From Clarkia xantiana subsp. parviflora (lineage: Eukaryota; Streptophyta; Magnoliopsida; Myrtales; Onagraceae), in the NCBI GenBank assembly GCA_036873135.1, contig JAPTYO010000011.1, positions 9,880,747-9,944,746 on the forward strand: a DNA stretch of 64,000 bases, in the 5' to 3' direction. The first letter of the stretch is position 1, and each line of letters starts with the position of its first letter. Shown here in pieces: positions 46,740 to 57,330 of this stretch. Position numbers and translations under genes: made by a program. The notes beneath the pieces were generated by a model, which was not told the origin of the DNA, searched no databases, and saw nothing but the letters and a program-made list of their open reading frames with translations.

Positions 46740-48736
46740 GTGTTGGTTTTATTACAAACTCTTTGTATATATTTTGGCTCCCCATGTCGGGTTGAGGTTG
46801 CATTTTGGGGTATTGTCCCTTTGAACCTTTTATGTTTATATTTCGATGCTTTGACGTTGTTGTATAAGACTTGTCATGAATATTTCAGTAATGCATGATA
46901 ACATGGTAGTAATATTTCATACCTTTGCGTTCATGATTGTCATGTGGTGTGGACTATGGAGTAGATTTGAAACTCGTCCTCTTATTGGATGTGGTATCCG
47001 TAGTTGTTATTAGGAGATGTATGTCCCTGCATTGTGTGCCCCTCTTGGTTATACCAAGGCATGGCGGGATTGATATGTGTTAAACACATGTGTTGTATGC
47101 TTGTCATATTTCGTGGGTAGTAATGTGCAAGACTTTACAGTGACACTTAGCACTTATGAGTAGTAATGCGTAAGGCCATTGTCCCGGCACTTGGCATTTA
47201 TGGGTAGTAATGGCCAAGTCCTTAGAGTCGCCATTGGCATTTGTAAGTAGAAATGCACAAGGCTTTTTTCCCGGTACTTAGCATTTATGAGTAGTAATGC
47301 GCAAGACCCATATACATTCGTGAATGTGATGTCTCGACGAGGCGAGATCATAGTTTTTACCGTCTCTTAGTCCACTCTAACGCGACGTTGTCACAAGACG
47401 CTACTTGTCTATTTGGTGCGTTTTTCCATCTGTTAGTTGGGAACATCTCGCGCAACGTTGCTACAAGGCGTTCTGTTGGCTAACCCAATTACTTGCCTTA
47501 TGATGCTAATACGCCTCTACTTTGTTAATCAAAGGGGCGTGACAGAGGTCGTGTAATACACCTTGTAGTTTATACCGTATTTTGGGCCATTCCAAAGCGA
47601 CATTGTCGCAAGACACGACTTGCCATTTTGAATTGTTTTATTTCCCATGCATTGGGTACCCCCGCCGTATCGTTGTTGCAAGGCGTTCTGCTGGCTAGTC
47701 CACTTACTTGCCTTGCGATGCTACTACACCTCTGCCTGGTTATTCCTGGGGGTTGTACAAGATCGTGTTGCACGACTTGTAGTTTTTTCCGTCTCTTGGG
47801 CTATTCCAAGGCAACGTTTTTGGTAAGACACTACTTGCTTGGTTGAAGTGTTTTATTTCCGCTATTTGTTCACGGGCGAGATAACATTTTACAAGACTCG
47901 ACTTGTATGTTTGGTGAATTTTTCGCTGCATTGTGCGTGGCGGCGATGGTAGGATATTCCCCTACTGGCGTAGAAAGGTGGTACGTAATAATGAACGCTA
48001 CTTGTGTGTAGTAGTAGGTTCTCATGGGGTTGCCCTCTTGAAGAGGATGTCGCGCCATGTTTTATGGGGTGAATCATGCCCAAGTGTTTAGTAATCTATA
48101 CTGGGTGTCATTTTCCTCAGTAAGATGTCATGGGGTTGCCCTCGTAGAGAGGATGTCGCGCCATGTAAATGTGTGGGGTTGCCTTCCTATAGAGGATGTC
48201 GCACCACGTAGTAGATGATCGCCTCTTGGTTGAAAAATCCAAGGTATGGTTGTTGTAATAATGGGGTTGCCCTCGAGTGGGGATGTGGCGCCATGTTATT
48301 TGTAGGTAATCTTTAGAAAAAAATTTATGGATGTACTTGTATAGAGTAGACATAATAAATGTCGTGCGAGAGAACGTATTGAGTATTCGTTGTAGATGTC
48401 GAGTATTGACATGTTGGTGGCATATAAAGGCCGTTTGTTGTGTTTAGCATAATAGCTTGTATTGTTGTTGCATGTTTAATGCATATAGTCCACTACTTGG
48501 TGTTATTCCAAAGTAGGGAATGTAAGGAGGTAATGTACCTACGAAAATACATTAACTTCATTAGTTTTCTGTACATTGCTGGATAGATGGAGTCAACTGA
48601 TCACCCATATGTAAATAATCTACTAAGAGCTTAAACTACTTAGGAAATTAAAGTTTGAAAGTAAATGGATGAATAAAGCTGTGCGTGACGCATGCAATGG
48701 GGGAGGGATGTAAATTTTGCCTCCCAATCCGTTTGT
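46740..48736. repeat. G2 tandem-repeat region
   Basis: Three repeat types lie between the converging genes. At 47140-47310, about 60-bp units contain GCATTTATGAGTAGTAATGC. At 47345-47870, two full units of about 215-220 bp and part of a third contain GACGTTGTCACAAGAC and TTGCAAGGCGTTCTG. At 48025-48295, four copies of GGGGTTGCCCTC...GAGGATGTCGCGCCATG are present, with small CCTC/GAGG-type stems. The rest is AT-rich without a gene. Confidence 0.65.
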
Positions 48737-51700
48737 TCACGTGGTGTGGTGGGTACATGCCACGCAATGTTGTAGAGCTCCAAGGGCTATCATTTCTTCG
48801 ATTTCAACTCGCAGGATGAAACAACTGTTTGTGCTGTGACCCCAGGCTTTGTGGAATTTACACCAATGCGTGATGTTGGTTCCCAGGAACGCATGCGGTG
48901 TCTCCCGTGGGGAGGGTAGCTTGTTTTGCAGGATGCTCACAAACAGCTCTTCGACCTCTGTGTTTAGAGGCGTGAATGCATATTCTGGGTCGTCAAGTGT
49001 GCTCCTTCTTGTGACTTGCTGAAAGAGTACCTCTCCCTCGCCTGTGGGTGGTTTGCTCCACCCCAGTTCATGCTCACAAGAAACAAATCTTTCGATTTTG
49101 GCTTTGAGGCCACCCATTGATTGAGTGGTCCTCCAAACATATTCTCTTCCAAGCAGGAGGAAGGATCGCGCGTTCGAGTTCATGAAGAACGCATTGATTA
49201 ATGTCTCATTTGTTGCCCTTAGCAGAGCTGCATTTAGCGCGAAGCGCCTGGAGTATTCCAGATTGGCTCATCTTCTTCCTGCTTGATGTCCCAAACACTT
49301 GCGGTGTTGGGACTTGTTGATAGTTTGTCGGCCGTGTAGGCTCGAAGAGTTGTTCAAGACGCACTTCTTCCACTTGCTTGTCTTCTTCCTGCTTGGGAAT
49401 ACCCTGCCTTATCATGACGATGGAGAGTTATTGTTTACGCTTTAGAGCGTTTACATAGCACTGTCGTGCTGCAGTTTGATCTCCTAAGATTTCTTCAACT
49501 CCATTCCTTGTCGGGAATTTCAGCTTCTGGCGCTGTGGATGGCACTGTCTCATAAGGGTTTATGGTTGTTCTTCCCAATATCCCATTATATGCCACCAAG
49601 GTTTCAACCACAATAAAGTTGACATTAATGTCCAACTTTGTCCATCCTTCTCCCAATGTTACTGGGAGCGTGATTGTACCCTAAGGGTATATCGCGGCGC
49701 CCGCAAAGCTTATTAGTGGGAACGTTCCGGGGCTCAAGTCTGCCTTTGTGCGACCATTCTTTTCTATCACCTTGATAGTTAAGATGTCTGCGGAGCTTCC
49801 TCCATCAACGAGAATTCGTTTTACGTCGTACTTCGCGATAGGCATGGTGATGACGAATGCATCGTCATGGGAGTTTTACGATATGCCTCGTGTCTTCATT
49901 AGAAAACATGATGACGAGATCTTCCTGCTCACCTCTTGGTTGCTTGCTGTACTTGGGATGTGTCTCTGCCTGTGAGGCATAGACATTCCTTGAGTGTGAG
50001 CCTTGGCCGCCGGCAGCTGGTGCTCCATTTATAACGTTTATCACACCCCGTTTAGGAGGAGGTGAATTGTCATGCATCTTTTCTTTTCCATTGCTTTTCT
50101 TGGAGGGTTCTCCTTGATTCTTTGTAGGGATGTTGTCACCTTGGTCAACATAGTGTTTCAACTTCCCGCGCTAAATAACATTGTTGATGCGCATTCTTAG
50201 GCTGAAACAGTTGTCGGTGTCGTGCTCATTAACTTCGTGGTTTTCACACCACTTTTCCATTTCTTTTCCCAAATGGCCTTTTTGCCAATTGTTTGGCTCT
50301 CTCCAGAGATTAGTTTCCTTCATCTCTTTTAATATCACCAACAGGGGTGCATTCAGCGGAATGAGGTTTGCGGCATTTACCTCATTCGGTTTCTGGAAGC
50401 CTTCTTGGGTGGGTCGTTTGGGCTGTGGTTGCCACTGCCTTTGCTGTTAATTTCCCTGGGGATGCTTGGCTTGCCCGGCCTTGTTGTTATTGTATTTGTT
50501 ACGCTCCGCGTTCAGTTTTGCCTTAGCTTTGGCTCTGAACCTTTCAAGGTCCACGAACTCTTTGACGCGCAAGGCTAACTCCTCTAGAGTTTCTGCCGGT
50601 CATTTTGACATCTTTTCTCCCAAAGAGAATCCTAGGCGACCCTGGTTTCTTATGAATGCTTTGATTATCTCATCCTCAGACAGGTTTGTTTGGATGTCTG
50701 CAGTGTTCTAGTTAAAGCGGATGTAGTAATCCGCTAGAGATTCATCATACTGTTGCTTCACATCGTCAAGCGCACTCGAGTCCTTGAGCAGCTTGCGTTC
50801 ATACATGTACCTTTGGATGAACTTTCTTAAGTATGACCAGGAGCCAACACTTTCCTTAGGAAGGGAGAAAAACCAGTGTGCCGCTGAACTTGTCAAGGTT
50901 TGCGTGAATGTGACCGCCACATGGTTTGGGTTTATTGTTCTCCCCAGAAGTGAAACCTCATGCTGTTGCACATGCTCGATAGGATCACCCTTTCCAGTGT
51001 ACTACTCAATTCTTCTGTTGTTTAGGATTCCCGAAACCCGATCATACAACATCTCCTTGGTAAATGGGTGACTTGCACTATCAGTCAAGACATGCATTGG
51101 TCTGACTTTTGATTGCTTCAGCTTCTTCTCTATGAAAGCCTCCAAGGTCTTGGCGGTTAGTCCCATGATGGGGACGTTGTCGTTCCTCTCTGGCATCCCC
51201 CAAATGCTATTTGGGTTTCCGCTATTGTCATGCCCCTAGCTTTGTTGGTAATGAGAACCCTCCCTGCCTGGTTGCTCGTTCCTGAAACTTGGTTGTTTCC
51301 ATGATTCGGCTAGGTGTGGCCTCATAGTAAGTTGCGCTGGAGTTGGATCCCTGCGGTCCTACATTATAGTAATATGGTTTGGCAACCGGAGGCTGTCTTC
51401 CCTATGGCATTGTAGCTTCTCTTCAGAGAGTGTCTTGAGACATTATCCCCGGTGCAGGATATGCTTGAGCAGGTGGTGGCAGAGGTGGTGGGGGCGGTGG
51501 TTGTGGAGGAGCAGAGCCTTGGTTCCTTAGTTTTTCTCTAAAGGCCAAAAGTTCTTCGATTGCTGCCATAATTGCAGGCGTTATGGTGGGAGCGGTCTGA
51601 GCACCTTGAGTGCCTCTACCCTGGGGTTGTTCATCTTCTGTGTGTGCTCTGCGTTCGAACCCTGGTGATGGCTCGTTGGTTTGGGCGGTATGCTCCTATT

Positions 51701-51884
51701 GTGGGTTTAGAGACGACACAGAGGAGGCTGCAGATACGGCCTCGGGGATGTAGGAAGGGCCTGCCTGACTCCTTCTTGGTGGTGCTTGCTTAGATGCTTC
51801 CGCAGTAGCCTTCCTTTTTTATCGTCTTAGACCTTCTTCTCTTGCCATTTCCGGGTTATCGGGAGGCGAAGGGTTGCTCGTCAT
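48737..51884 (-). pseudogene. G2 Gag - protease-like - second Gag module, decayed
   Basis: The ATG at 51884 lies 54 bp from the LTR. The capsid-like region reads HPFTKEMLYDRVSGIL, then after a stop YTGKGDPIEHVQQHEVSLLG and LADYYIRFN. The first knuckle is WCENHEVNEHDTDNC, the protease-like block VKRILVDGGSSADIL (near 49800), then YNGILGRTTINPYE. The second Gag module ends with the knuckle WCKFHKAWGHSTNSC near 48850. Many stops and shifts. The order equals G1 and G3. Confidence 0.8.
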
Positions 51885-51938
51885 CGTTGTCGGTAGTGTA
51901 TGACTTGTTATGTTCGTGTCCCGCAGACAGCACCAAAA

Positions 51939-52599
51939 TGTTGGATCCCAGGCTAGACGGAGAGTCGAGTCCTTGTATAGATATGGGTATGTGTCTCGGG
52001 TCGCCTGGTATGTCGGGTCTTCGCACGCATCAGGGAGTGTACGTCTCCGAATACCTGCACGAGGGGTATTATCGCACACCACGTAGTAGGGGGGTGGAGT
52101 GCGATGAACCTTCTCCGAAGCTTAAATTAGAATTGTACAGAGAGAAAGCTTAGAGAGAGGTCAGAGCTTCCTCGTCAACTTAATTGTTAAAAGGGTGAGT
52201 GGATTCCCTTAAATAAGAGCTCCTAAACCAGAACCCGATTTTGAATGGTCCGACGCCGGTTTAATGTAAAATGTGAACCGGGCGTAGACGGGAGTAAAGC
52301 TGACATCGGGAAGGTCTGTACGTGTAGTGTGTACATAAGGGTTTGCGTGTCGTCGGGAGGAACAATCCGGACCACACCAGGATATCGCGATAATCCGGGG
52401 TGGTCCGGGTTGTTGGGACAATCCGGACCCGGTCCGAACTGTTAGACAATCTGGACGAGGTTTTAGCCCGGGACGCGTACGCGCACGTCCCGGACCTTTT
52501 TAAACTCGCGGGTGAATAATTCGAAGCCGTTGGTGGGTTTAACATGTAAACGAAGTCCGAATAATATGAAACGAACCTGAATCGGACGTATACCCATTA
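51939..52599 (-). repeat. G2 5' LTR with U3 palindromes
   Basis: 661 bp. In element orientation it begins TAATGGGTATACG, where G1 and G3 have TGATGGATATACG or TGATGGACATACG, so the terminal TG has mutated. A 15-bp arm pair with one mismatch (AACAATCCGGACCAC, 52361-52375, and its partner at 52400-52414) marks the palindrome region. The primer site TGGTGCTGTCTGCGGG lies at about 51919-51936 on the minus strand. Confidence 0.8.
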
Positions 52600-52761
52600 A
52601 GAGCCGTCCGGCGGACCGCAAACTCCCCTCAAGATCTTGGCTCTACGGAAAGCAAGAAACTGGTATGCGCCCCTATTCCGATGCGTAATTAATTTACCTG
52701 GCATGTATACATGTTTTATTCCGTAGTAACTATCTCCTTATTCCAATACTGGTATTAGAGC

Positions 52762-52959
52762 ATTGCAGGGAGTTCAAGGGATCCACAACAATGGGGGATA
52801 TATGTCCTTGTTCATGCAGAGATCTCGTTAGATATGGAAAATGGTTGTTCATATAGAAAACTCTAAAAAATAGCTACTTTTTAATCTTATTATTACCTCT
52901 ATCTTTTTTTTTTCTTTCTTTTTATCTTTTCTTTCTCACCCGATCTCTCTCTTATTTAC
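52762..52959 (+). other. Copia C leader between G2 and G3
   Basis: T-rich leader following the Copia C primer site; no gene. It ends with TTTAC, the left target duplication of G3. Confidence 0.45.
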
Positions 52960-53742
52960 TGATGGACATACGCGTGATTCGGGCTCGGTTTTAATTACTT
53001 GGACCTCATACACACACGGGACTCACCGCAAAGCCCAATTTCAAGCTAAACGGGGGAAACCGGGCAAGTTCGAACTTGCCCGACATCCCCGGGGGGCTTA
53101 CCCGGAAAATTCCGGGTAAGCTAAGCTTACCCGGAATTCCGGGTAAGCTCCACACCCGGGGGGTGTCGCGCACACCCCCCATTTTACCTCGGACGCATAC
53201 GGAGACCCGATTTTTAAACTAACTCCTATGTGTTCGAGACCTATGTTTCAAAGGCGCGCGCGTCCCGCTCGGGACAGCCGTCTGAGACGCGCGTCAGAGT
53301 CCTTTTCCCAAAGCTCTCCCCTGCACCCCGGTTCACATTTCCACATTGAACCGGGTCAAAACCGGTTTACGGTCCAAGGTTGCCTATAAATAGCCACCTT
53401 GGGGGTAAACATTTTCAATTCATTCCAAAATCACTTTGGGCAAGCTTGGGAAAAGCTCTGACCTCTCTCTAAAAACCCTCTCTTTCTCTCTCTAGAAATC
53501 TACTGATGTTGATCGTCGGAGTGAGCATGCCAAGCACCCCCCCCTCTCCACGGGAACTGCTTGGTAACGCTCCTTTGCAGGTGCCGACGTACGATCTGTT
53601 AGAGAGCCGGAAGGATTTACCCTCATTCAGAAGACGAAGTTTAGGCCCGCGCACGACTTTAGAAGGCGGACTTAGCTCGCACCCAACCCGACGACCTCGA
53701 CGAGTTATCCCGCGGACAGCCCGCAATAACTTGGTCGAAACA
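52960..53742 (+). repeat. G3 5' LTR
   Basis: 783 bp, TGATGGACATACGCG to GGTCGAAACA. TATA box CTATAAATAG at 53384-53393, so transcription should start near 53420. The U3 holds the palindrome cluster described separately. Confidence 0.92.
53061..53180. promoter_or_regulatory. Palindrome cluster in the G3 U3
   Basis: 53061-53082 is a perfect 22-bp palindrome (arm CGGGCAAGTTC). 53096-53121 has 12-bp arms GCTTACCCGGAA around AA. 53125-53148 is the same 12-bp arm as a perfect 24-bp palindrome. Near 53157-53180 lies GGGGGGTGT-CGCGC-ACACCCCCC. The cluster lies 102-221 bp into the LTR, upstream of TATA. The right LTR has an additional unit. Confidence 0.8.
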
Positions 53743-53759
53743 CTTGGCGCCGTCTGCGG
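53743..53759 (+). promoter_or_regulatory. G3 primer-binding site
   Basis: CTTGGCGCCGTCTGCGG directly after the LTR. The TGGCGCC start is common in plant Gypsy elements; the primer tRNA is not proven. The gag ATG follows at 53781. Confidence 0.65.
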
Positions 53760-53780
53760 ATCACCCACAGAACCAACAGC

Positions 53781-55088
53781 ATGGCAAGCAACGAGCAGCC
53801 ACCGCCGACTAAGACGAAGAGAAGAGGACCAGGACGTCCAAGGAAAACTCCGGCTCCGGAGTCAAGCATGAGACCTCCTCCGCAGAGAAACCCCCCGCAG
53901 AGCCAAGGCGAGGCCTCAGTCGCCTCGTCTATGCCGACTAGAAGCGTACACTCTCGGAGTAACGCACAAGGGGGCACACAGCAAACCAACGCTCCTCCAG
54001 GCTTCGCCCACCAAACCTTCAACACACAGGAGCAACCTTACGGAATGCCAAACGCGGGAGCATACAACCAAGCACCAGGGGCACAGACTGCGCCTACAGT
54101 CACCCCGGAAATGATGGCAGCACTCGAACAGCTGCTTCATCTAAGAGAAGCCCTGCGCAACCAAGGATACGGGGCGCCACCGCCCCCTCCCACGCAACAA
54201 GCAAATATGCCCCCGCCACCAAGGCAGGCGCCTCCGACGAATACACCTCAGCAGAGAGGCCCTACAATCTCAAAAACCCCGACCTTTCACGGAAATGCAC
54301 AGCAGAACAGGCAGTTCCCCCAGCAGTGGACAAGACAGGAGCTTTCGCACTCCCAAACACCCTACCAAGCAGGGCCATACAATGAAGGAACCTGGAGGCA
54401 GCCGTCCCAGACATTCCAGGAATATCAAGGTGGATATTCTCAGTACAACCCGACGCAGGCGCAATTTCCCCAACAAGGCGCAAACATGGGACAAGATGCA
54501 TATCAAGGTGCATACCCCCCAAATCAGGGTAACCCAATCACCGGGTTGACGGAGGAGATGCTTGAAAAGCTGATCGAAAAGAAGATAAAGCAAAGAAAGA
54601 TGAGAGGGATGAACACATTGGTAGACACCACATCCCACCCTTTCACTGACGAGCTGGTGTACAGTCGCGTCCCAGACGCACTGTATAATCTAAGACCAGA
54701 AAAATACCGAGGCAAGGGAGATCCAATAGAGCATGTGCAGCAGCATGAAGTAATGCTTTTGGGAAGGACAGACAACCCTCACCACATAGCCATGACGTTC
54801 CCCCAAACGTTAGGCGGACCAGCCGCACACTGGCTCTTCTCCCTGCCAAAGCAAAGCATAGACTCAAGGCAGTCCCTCAAAGAAAAGTTCATCCAACGTT
54901 ACATGGGAGAACGTTCGATTATCAAAGGATCAAATGCCTTGGATGACGTCAAGCAAGAGTGGAATGAGTCCCTCGCAAGCTACTACATCCGATTCAATCA
55001 AAACATCTCGGAAATCCAAACGAACATCGCAGAGACAGAATCATCCATGCCTTTGTCAGAAACCTGGGTAGGCACGGGTACGACTTAG
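53781..55088 (+). CDS. G3 Gag, N-terminal and capsid-like region
   Basis: 435 codons from the first ATG after the primer site. Residues 1-270 are Pro/Gln/Asn-rich with a basic patch near the start (KTKRRGPGRPRK). Residues about 285-425 carry the Retrotrans_gag region: HPFTDELVYSRVPDALY, YRGKGDPIEHVQQHEVML, GPAAHWLFSLPKQSI and SLASYYIRFNQNISEIQ. It should form the particle shell. Compared with G1, a one-base loss near 55041 shifts the frame, and the true continuation (FVRNLGRHGYDLGQKL) lies in the frame of the next ORF. Without that lesion Gag would run into it directly. A programmed shift is possible but no slippery site is evident. Confidence 0.85.
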   Translation: MASNEQPPPTKTKRRGPGRPRKTPAPESSMRPPPQRNPPQSQGEASVASSMPTRSVHSRSNAQGGTQQTNAPPGFAHQTFNTQEQPYGMPNAGAYNQAPGAQTAPTVTPEMMAALEQLLHLREALRNQGYGAPPPPPTQQANMPPPPRQAPPTNTPQQRGPTISKTPTFHGNAQQNRQFPQQWTRQELSHSQTPYQAGPYNEGTWRQPSQTFQEYQGGYSQYNPTQAQFPQQGANMGQDAYQGAYPPNQGNPITGLTEEMLEKLIEKKIKQRKMRGMNTLVDTTSHPFTDELVYSRVPDALYNLRPEKYRGKGDPIEHVQQHEVMLLGRTDNPHHIAMTFPQTLGGPAAHWLFSLPKQSIDSRQSLKEKFIQRYMGERSIIKGSNALDDVKQEWNESLASYYIRFNQNISEIQTNIAETESSMPLSETWVGTGTT

Positions 55089-55120
55089 GCCAAAAGCTTT
55101 CTACAAGACCTGCGGAAACA

Positions 55121-56968
55121 ATGGAAGAACTCGTGGTAAGAGTTAAAGAATACATCGATGCTGAGCATTACAAGATGACAGCACGGGACAAGTGGGGCAA
55201 GCCCAGCAACAAGAAAGATGAAAGCAAGCCAGGCCCCCCGAAGCAGAACCAAACCCCCCAACAAAAACAATGGACTCCGCCCCAGAAGAGAACATTCAAC
55301 ATTGAAGAAGACAAGAATCCAGACGTCAACACCATCGAGCTGATCCCTTTGAATGCTCCCCTGAGCGTCATACTGAAAGAAATGAAAGAACAAAACCTCT
55401 GGAGAGAGCCATTCGGTTTCAGAAAGGGTCAGCTAGGGAAGGAGCAAGACAAGTGGTGTGAAAGCCACGAAGTCAACGGCCATGAAACAGACGACTGTAG
55501 AAGCCTTAAGTTCCAAATCAATCGAATCATACAAGAAGGCGGACTTAAGCACTACGTCGACCAGGGGGGAAAGATCGAAAAGGTGAAAAGAAAATTCACG
55601 CCAAAGGAGAAAGGAAAAGAGAAGACCACTGACAACCCTCCTCCTAAAAAGAGGGGGGTCATTAATGTCATTCATGGTGGTCCAGCTGCAGGAGGACAAG
55701 TCTCCAACACAAGAGATGTCTACGCGGCACAGGCGAGCACACTCCCCAAATATGGGAAAAGAAAGAAACCGGAAGAGGAGGACCTCGTGATAGGATTCTC
55801 GAGAAAAGACATGGCACACATCGTCTACCCACATGATGACGCGTTAGTAATAACGATAGAAATCAACGGGTTCGATGTCAAAAGAATTCTAGTCGATGGA
55901 GGAAGCTCGTCAGACATCCTCCATATCAACGTCCTCGAACAGCTGGGAATGAAAAGAGAGGACCTGAAGCCGGGAAATTTCCCGTTAGTAAGCTTTGCTG
56001 GAGCTGCTACATACCCACTGGGAATGATCACCCTTCCCACTGTGATAGGAGAGGGATGGAACGCAATGAAAGTCGACATCACTTTCGTCATTGTCGAAAG
56101 CCTTGGCGCTTACAACGGAATTCTCGGAAGAACAACGATAAACCCCTACGAGATGGTACCCTCAACGGCACATCAAAAGCTGAAATACCGCTTAAGGGGA
56201 GGAATTGGTGAAGTCTTGGGCGATCAGACAACAGCACGAAAATGCTATGTCAACGCCCTAAGATGCAAGAACCGCCTGGACATTGCAGTCGTTGAAAGGG
56301 GACAATGTTCCAAATCTGAAGTCGAAAGGCGATTTGACGAGATGATGAGCAAAGGAGAAAGACTCCCAACACTTCAAACCCCAATGCTCCCAAGCATATG
56401 GGACATCAAACAAGGAGAGTCAGAATCCATCCAAAACTACTTCAAGCGATTCGCTATTAACGCAACTTCAAGTTTTGCAGACAAGTCAGCCGTAATCAAT
56501 GCCTTTTTCCTGAACATGAACTCACCCACATTTCTCCTATTTGGACGAACACAAGGGTGGAGAACAACCAAGTCTATGGCTGACTTAAAAGAGAAGATGG
56601 AGACAGCAATCGAAGTCGCAAATGAGCTGGGGTGGTTCAGCCCACCTGCAGAACATGAGGAGGCGCGCGAACAAGAGCGTGCAAGACAAGACTTGAACAA
56701 CAACCAAGATGGAGAATATACACCTCTAAACATAGAGGTGGAAGAGTTGTTCAAGACCATCCTGAAGGATGTTTTACCTCCTCCAAGCGAGATCCGAATT
56801 GCCTTCCTCGGGAAGAATCCAGAAATGTGGTGCCACTATCACAACAAATGGGGTCACAGCACAAATGGCTGCCCCTCCCTTCGCAACAAAATCGAGGATC
56901 TGATCAAACAAGGAGCTCTGCGCTCCCACATTGCATGCAGGAAGCCAACTTTATCAAACCGTCACTAA
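55121..56968 (+). CDS. G3 knuckle - protease-like - second Gag module
   Basis: 615 codons from the first ATG in frame; homology to Gag begins about 85 bases earlier. Order: end of Gag (METMEEL-type helix, about 1-20), Pro/Lys-rich linker, first knuckle WCESHEVNGHETDDC (about 111), retropepsin-like block VKRILVDGGSSSDIL (about 251; DGG where classical retropepsins have DTG/DSG), YNGILGRTTINPYE (about 330), then a second Gag-like module IWDIKQGESESIQNYFKRF (about 424) to ADLKEKMETAIEVANELGW, and a second knuckle WCHYHNKWGHSTNGC (about 570). The two modules are similar residue by residue, pointing to an internal duplication. No RT follows. Confidence 0.85.
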   Translation: MEELVVRVKEYIDAEHYKMTARDKWGKPSNKKDESKPGPPKQNQTPQQKQWTPPQKRTFNIEEDKNPDVNTIELIPLNAPLSVILKEMKEQNLWREPFGFRKGQLGKEQDKWCESHEVNGHETDDCRSLKFQINRIIQEGGLKHYVDQGGKIEKVKRKFTPKEKGKEKTTDNPPPKKRGVINVIHGGPAAGGQVSNTRDVYAAQASTLPKYGKRKKPEEEDLVIGFSRKDMAHIVYPHDDALVITIEINGFDVKRILVDGGSSSDILHINVLEQLGMKREDLKPGNFPLVSFAGAATYPLGMITLPTVIGEGWNAMKVDITFVIVESLGAYNGILGRTTINPYEMVPSTAHQKLKYRLRGGIGEVLGDQTTARKCYVNALRCKNRLDIAVVERGQCSKSEVERRFDEMMSKGERLPTLQTPMLPSIWDIKQGESESIQNYFKRFAINATSSFADKSAVINAFFLNMNSPTFLLFGRTQGWRTTKSMADLKEKMETAIEVANELGWFSPPAEHEEAREQERARQDLNNNQDGEYTPLNIEVEELFKTILKDVLPPPSEIRIAFLGKNPEMWCHYHNKWGHSTNGCPSLRNKIEDLIKQGALRSHIACRKPTLSNRH

Positions 56969-57330
56969 GGGAATAACCCTTCCCTTATGACATGCACATA
57001 CTCTATCTTTACTTTTCAAATGCTGAGTAGAACGTTTAGGATGGGAGATCAGTTGACTCCATCCATGCACGTCCCTTGTAAATAAACAAGAAAACTAATG
57101 AAGTTCACTCCTTGCGTAGGAAAAATCACTATGTAATGGCAAGCTTCCCCGGTCCAATACCAGGAACAAGCCACATACATCACCAACAAAGGCCCTAACC
57201 CTATACGCAGAAAGGGCAACCAACAAGAAAAGCCATCAAAAAGATATCAAAGCAAGACTAAGCGAGGCTCATCACGACAAACCAAAACAAAGGACGTTTG
57301 ATGCATACAAGGAGTTGAAATATCCTCATA
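56969..57330 (+). other. G3 spacer before the tandem array
   Basis: No gene seen. A-rich, non-repetitive sequence after the Gag stop; probably 3' UTR. Confidence 0.4.

Larger units (their letters stand above)
40279..52599 (-). mobile_element. G2: diverged, decayed relative of G1 and G3
   Basis: Right LTR 51939-52599; left LTR matched at 40279-40878. The target is the Copia C LTR. The flanks GGAGT and AGAGC agree at three of five bases only. Gag module and second Gag module are on the minus strand (48737-51884), the antisense gene on the plus strand (44227-46739), repeats at 47120-48340. A TRIM-like element is inserted at 41418-43126. Stops and frameshifts occur in every gene. No RT or integrase was found. 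Confidence 0.85.
39832..52761 (+). mobile_element. Copia C: 5' LTR and primer site, split by G2
   Basis: 39832-40278 and 52600-52748 together make one LTR similar to the reverse complement of the Copia A/B LTRs: GGCCCAAAATTGGGCCTCCC, GGCCGGCCGAA, a TATA box CTATAAATAG near 40042, then CCGTCCGG and GCGTAATTAA after the gap. CTGGTATTAGAGC at 52749-52761 is a tRNA-iMet-type primer site, so the strand is plus and more Copia DNA follows (52762-52959, then from 63432). No Copia C coding region is reached in the window. Confidence 0.75.

Noticed and set aside
53705..55393. Minus-strand ORFs of 70-120 codons opposite the G3 gag
   Set aside because: Shadows of the real gag frame; no domain pattern.
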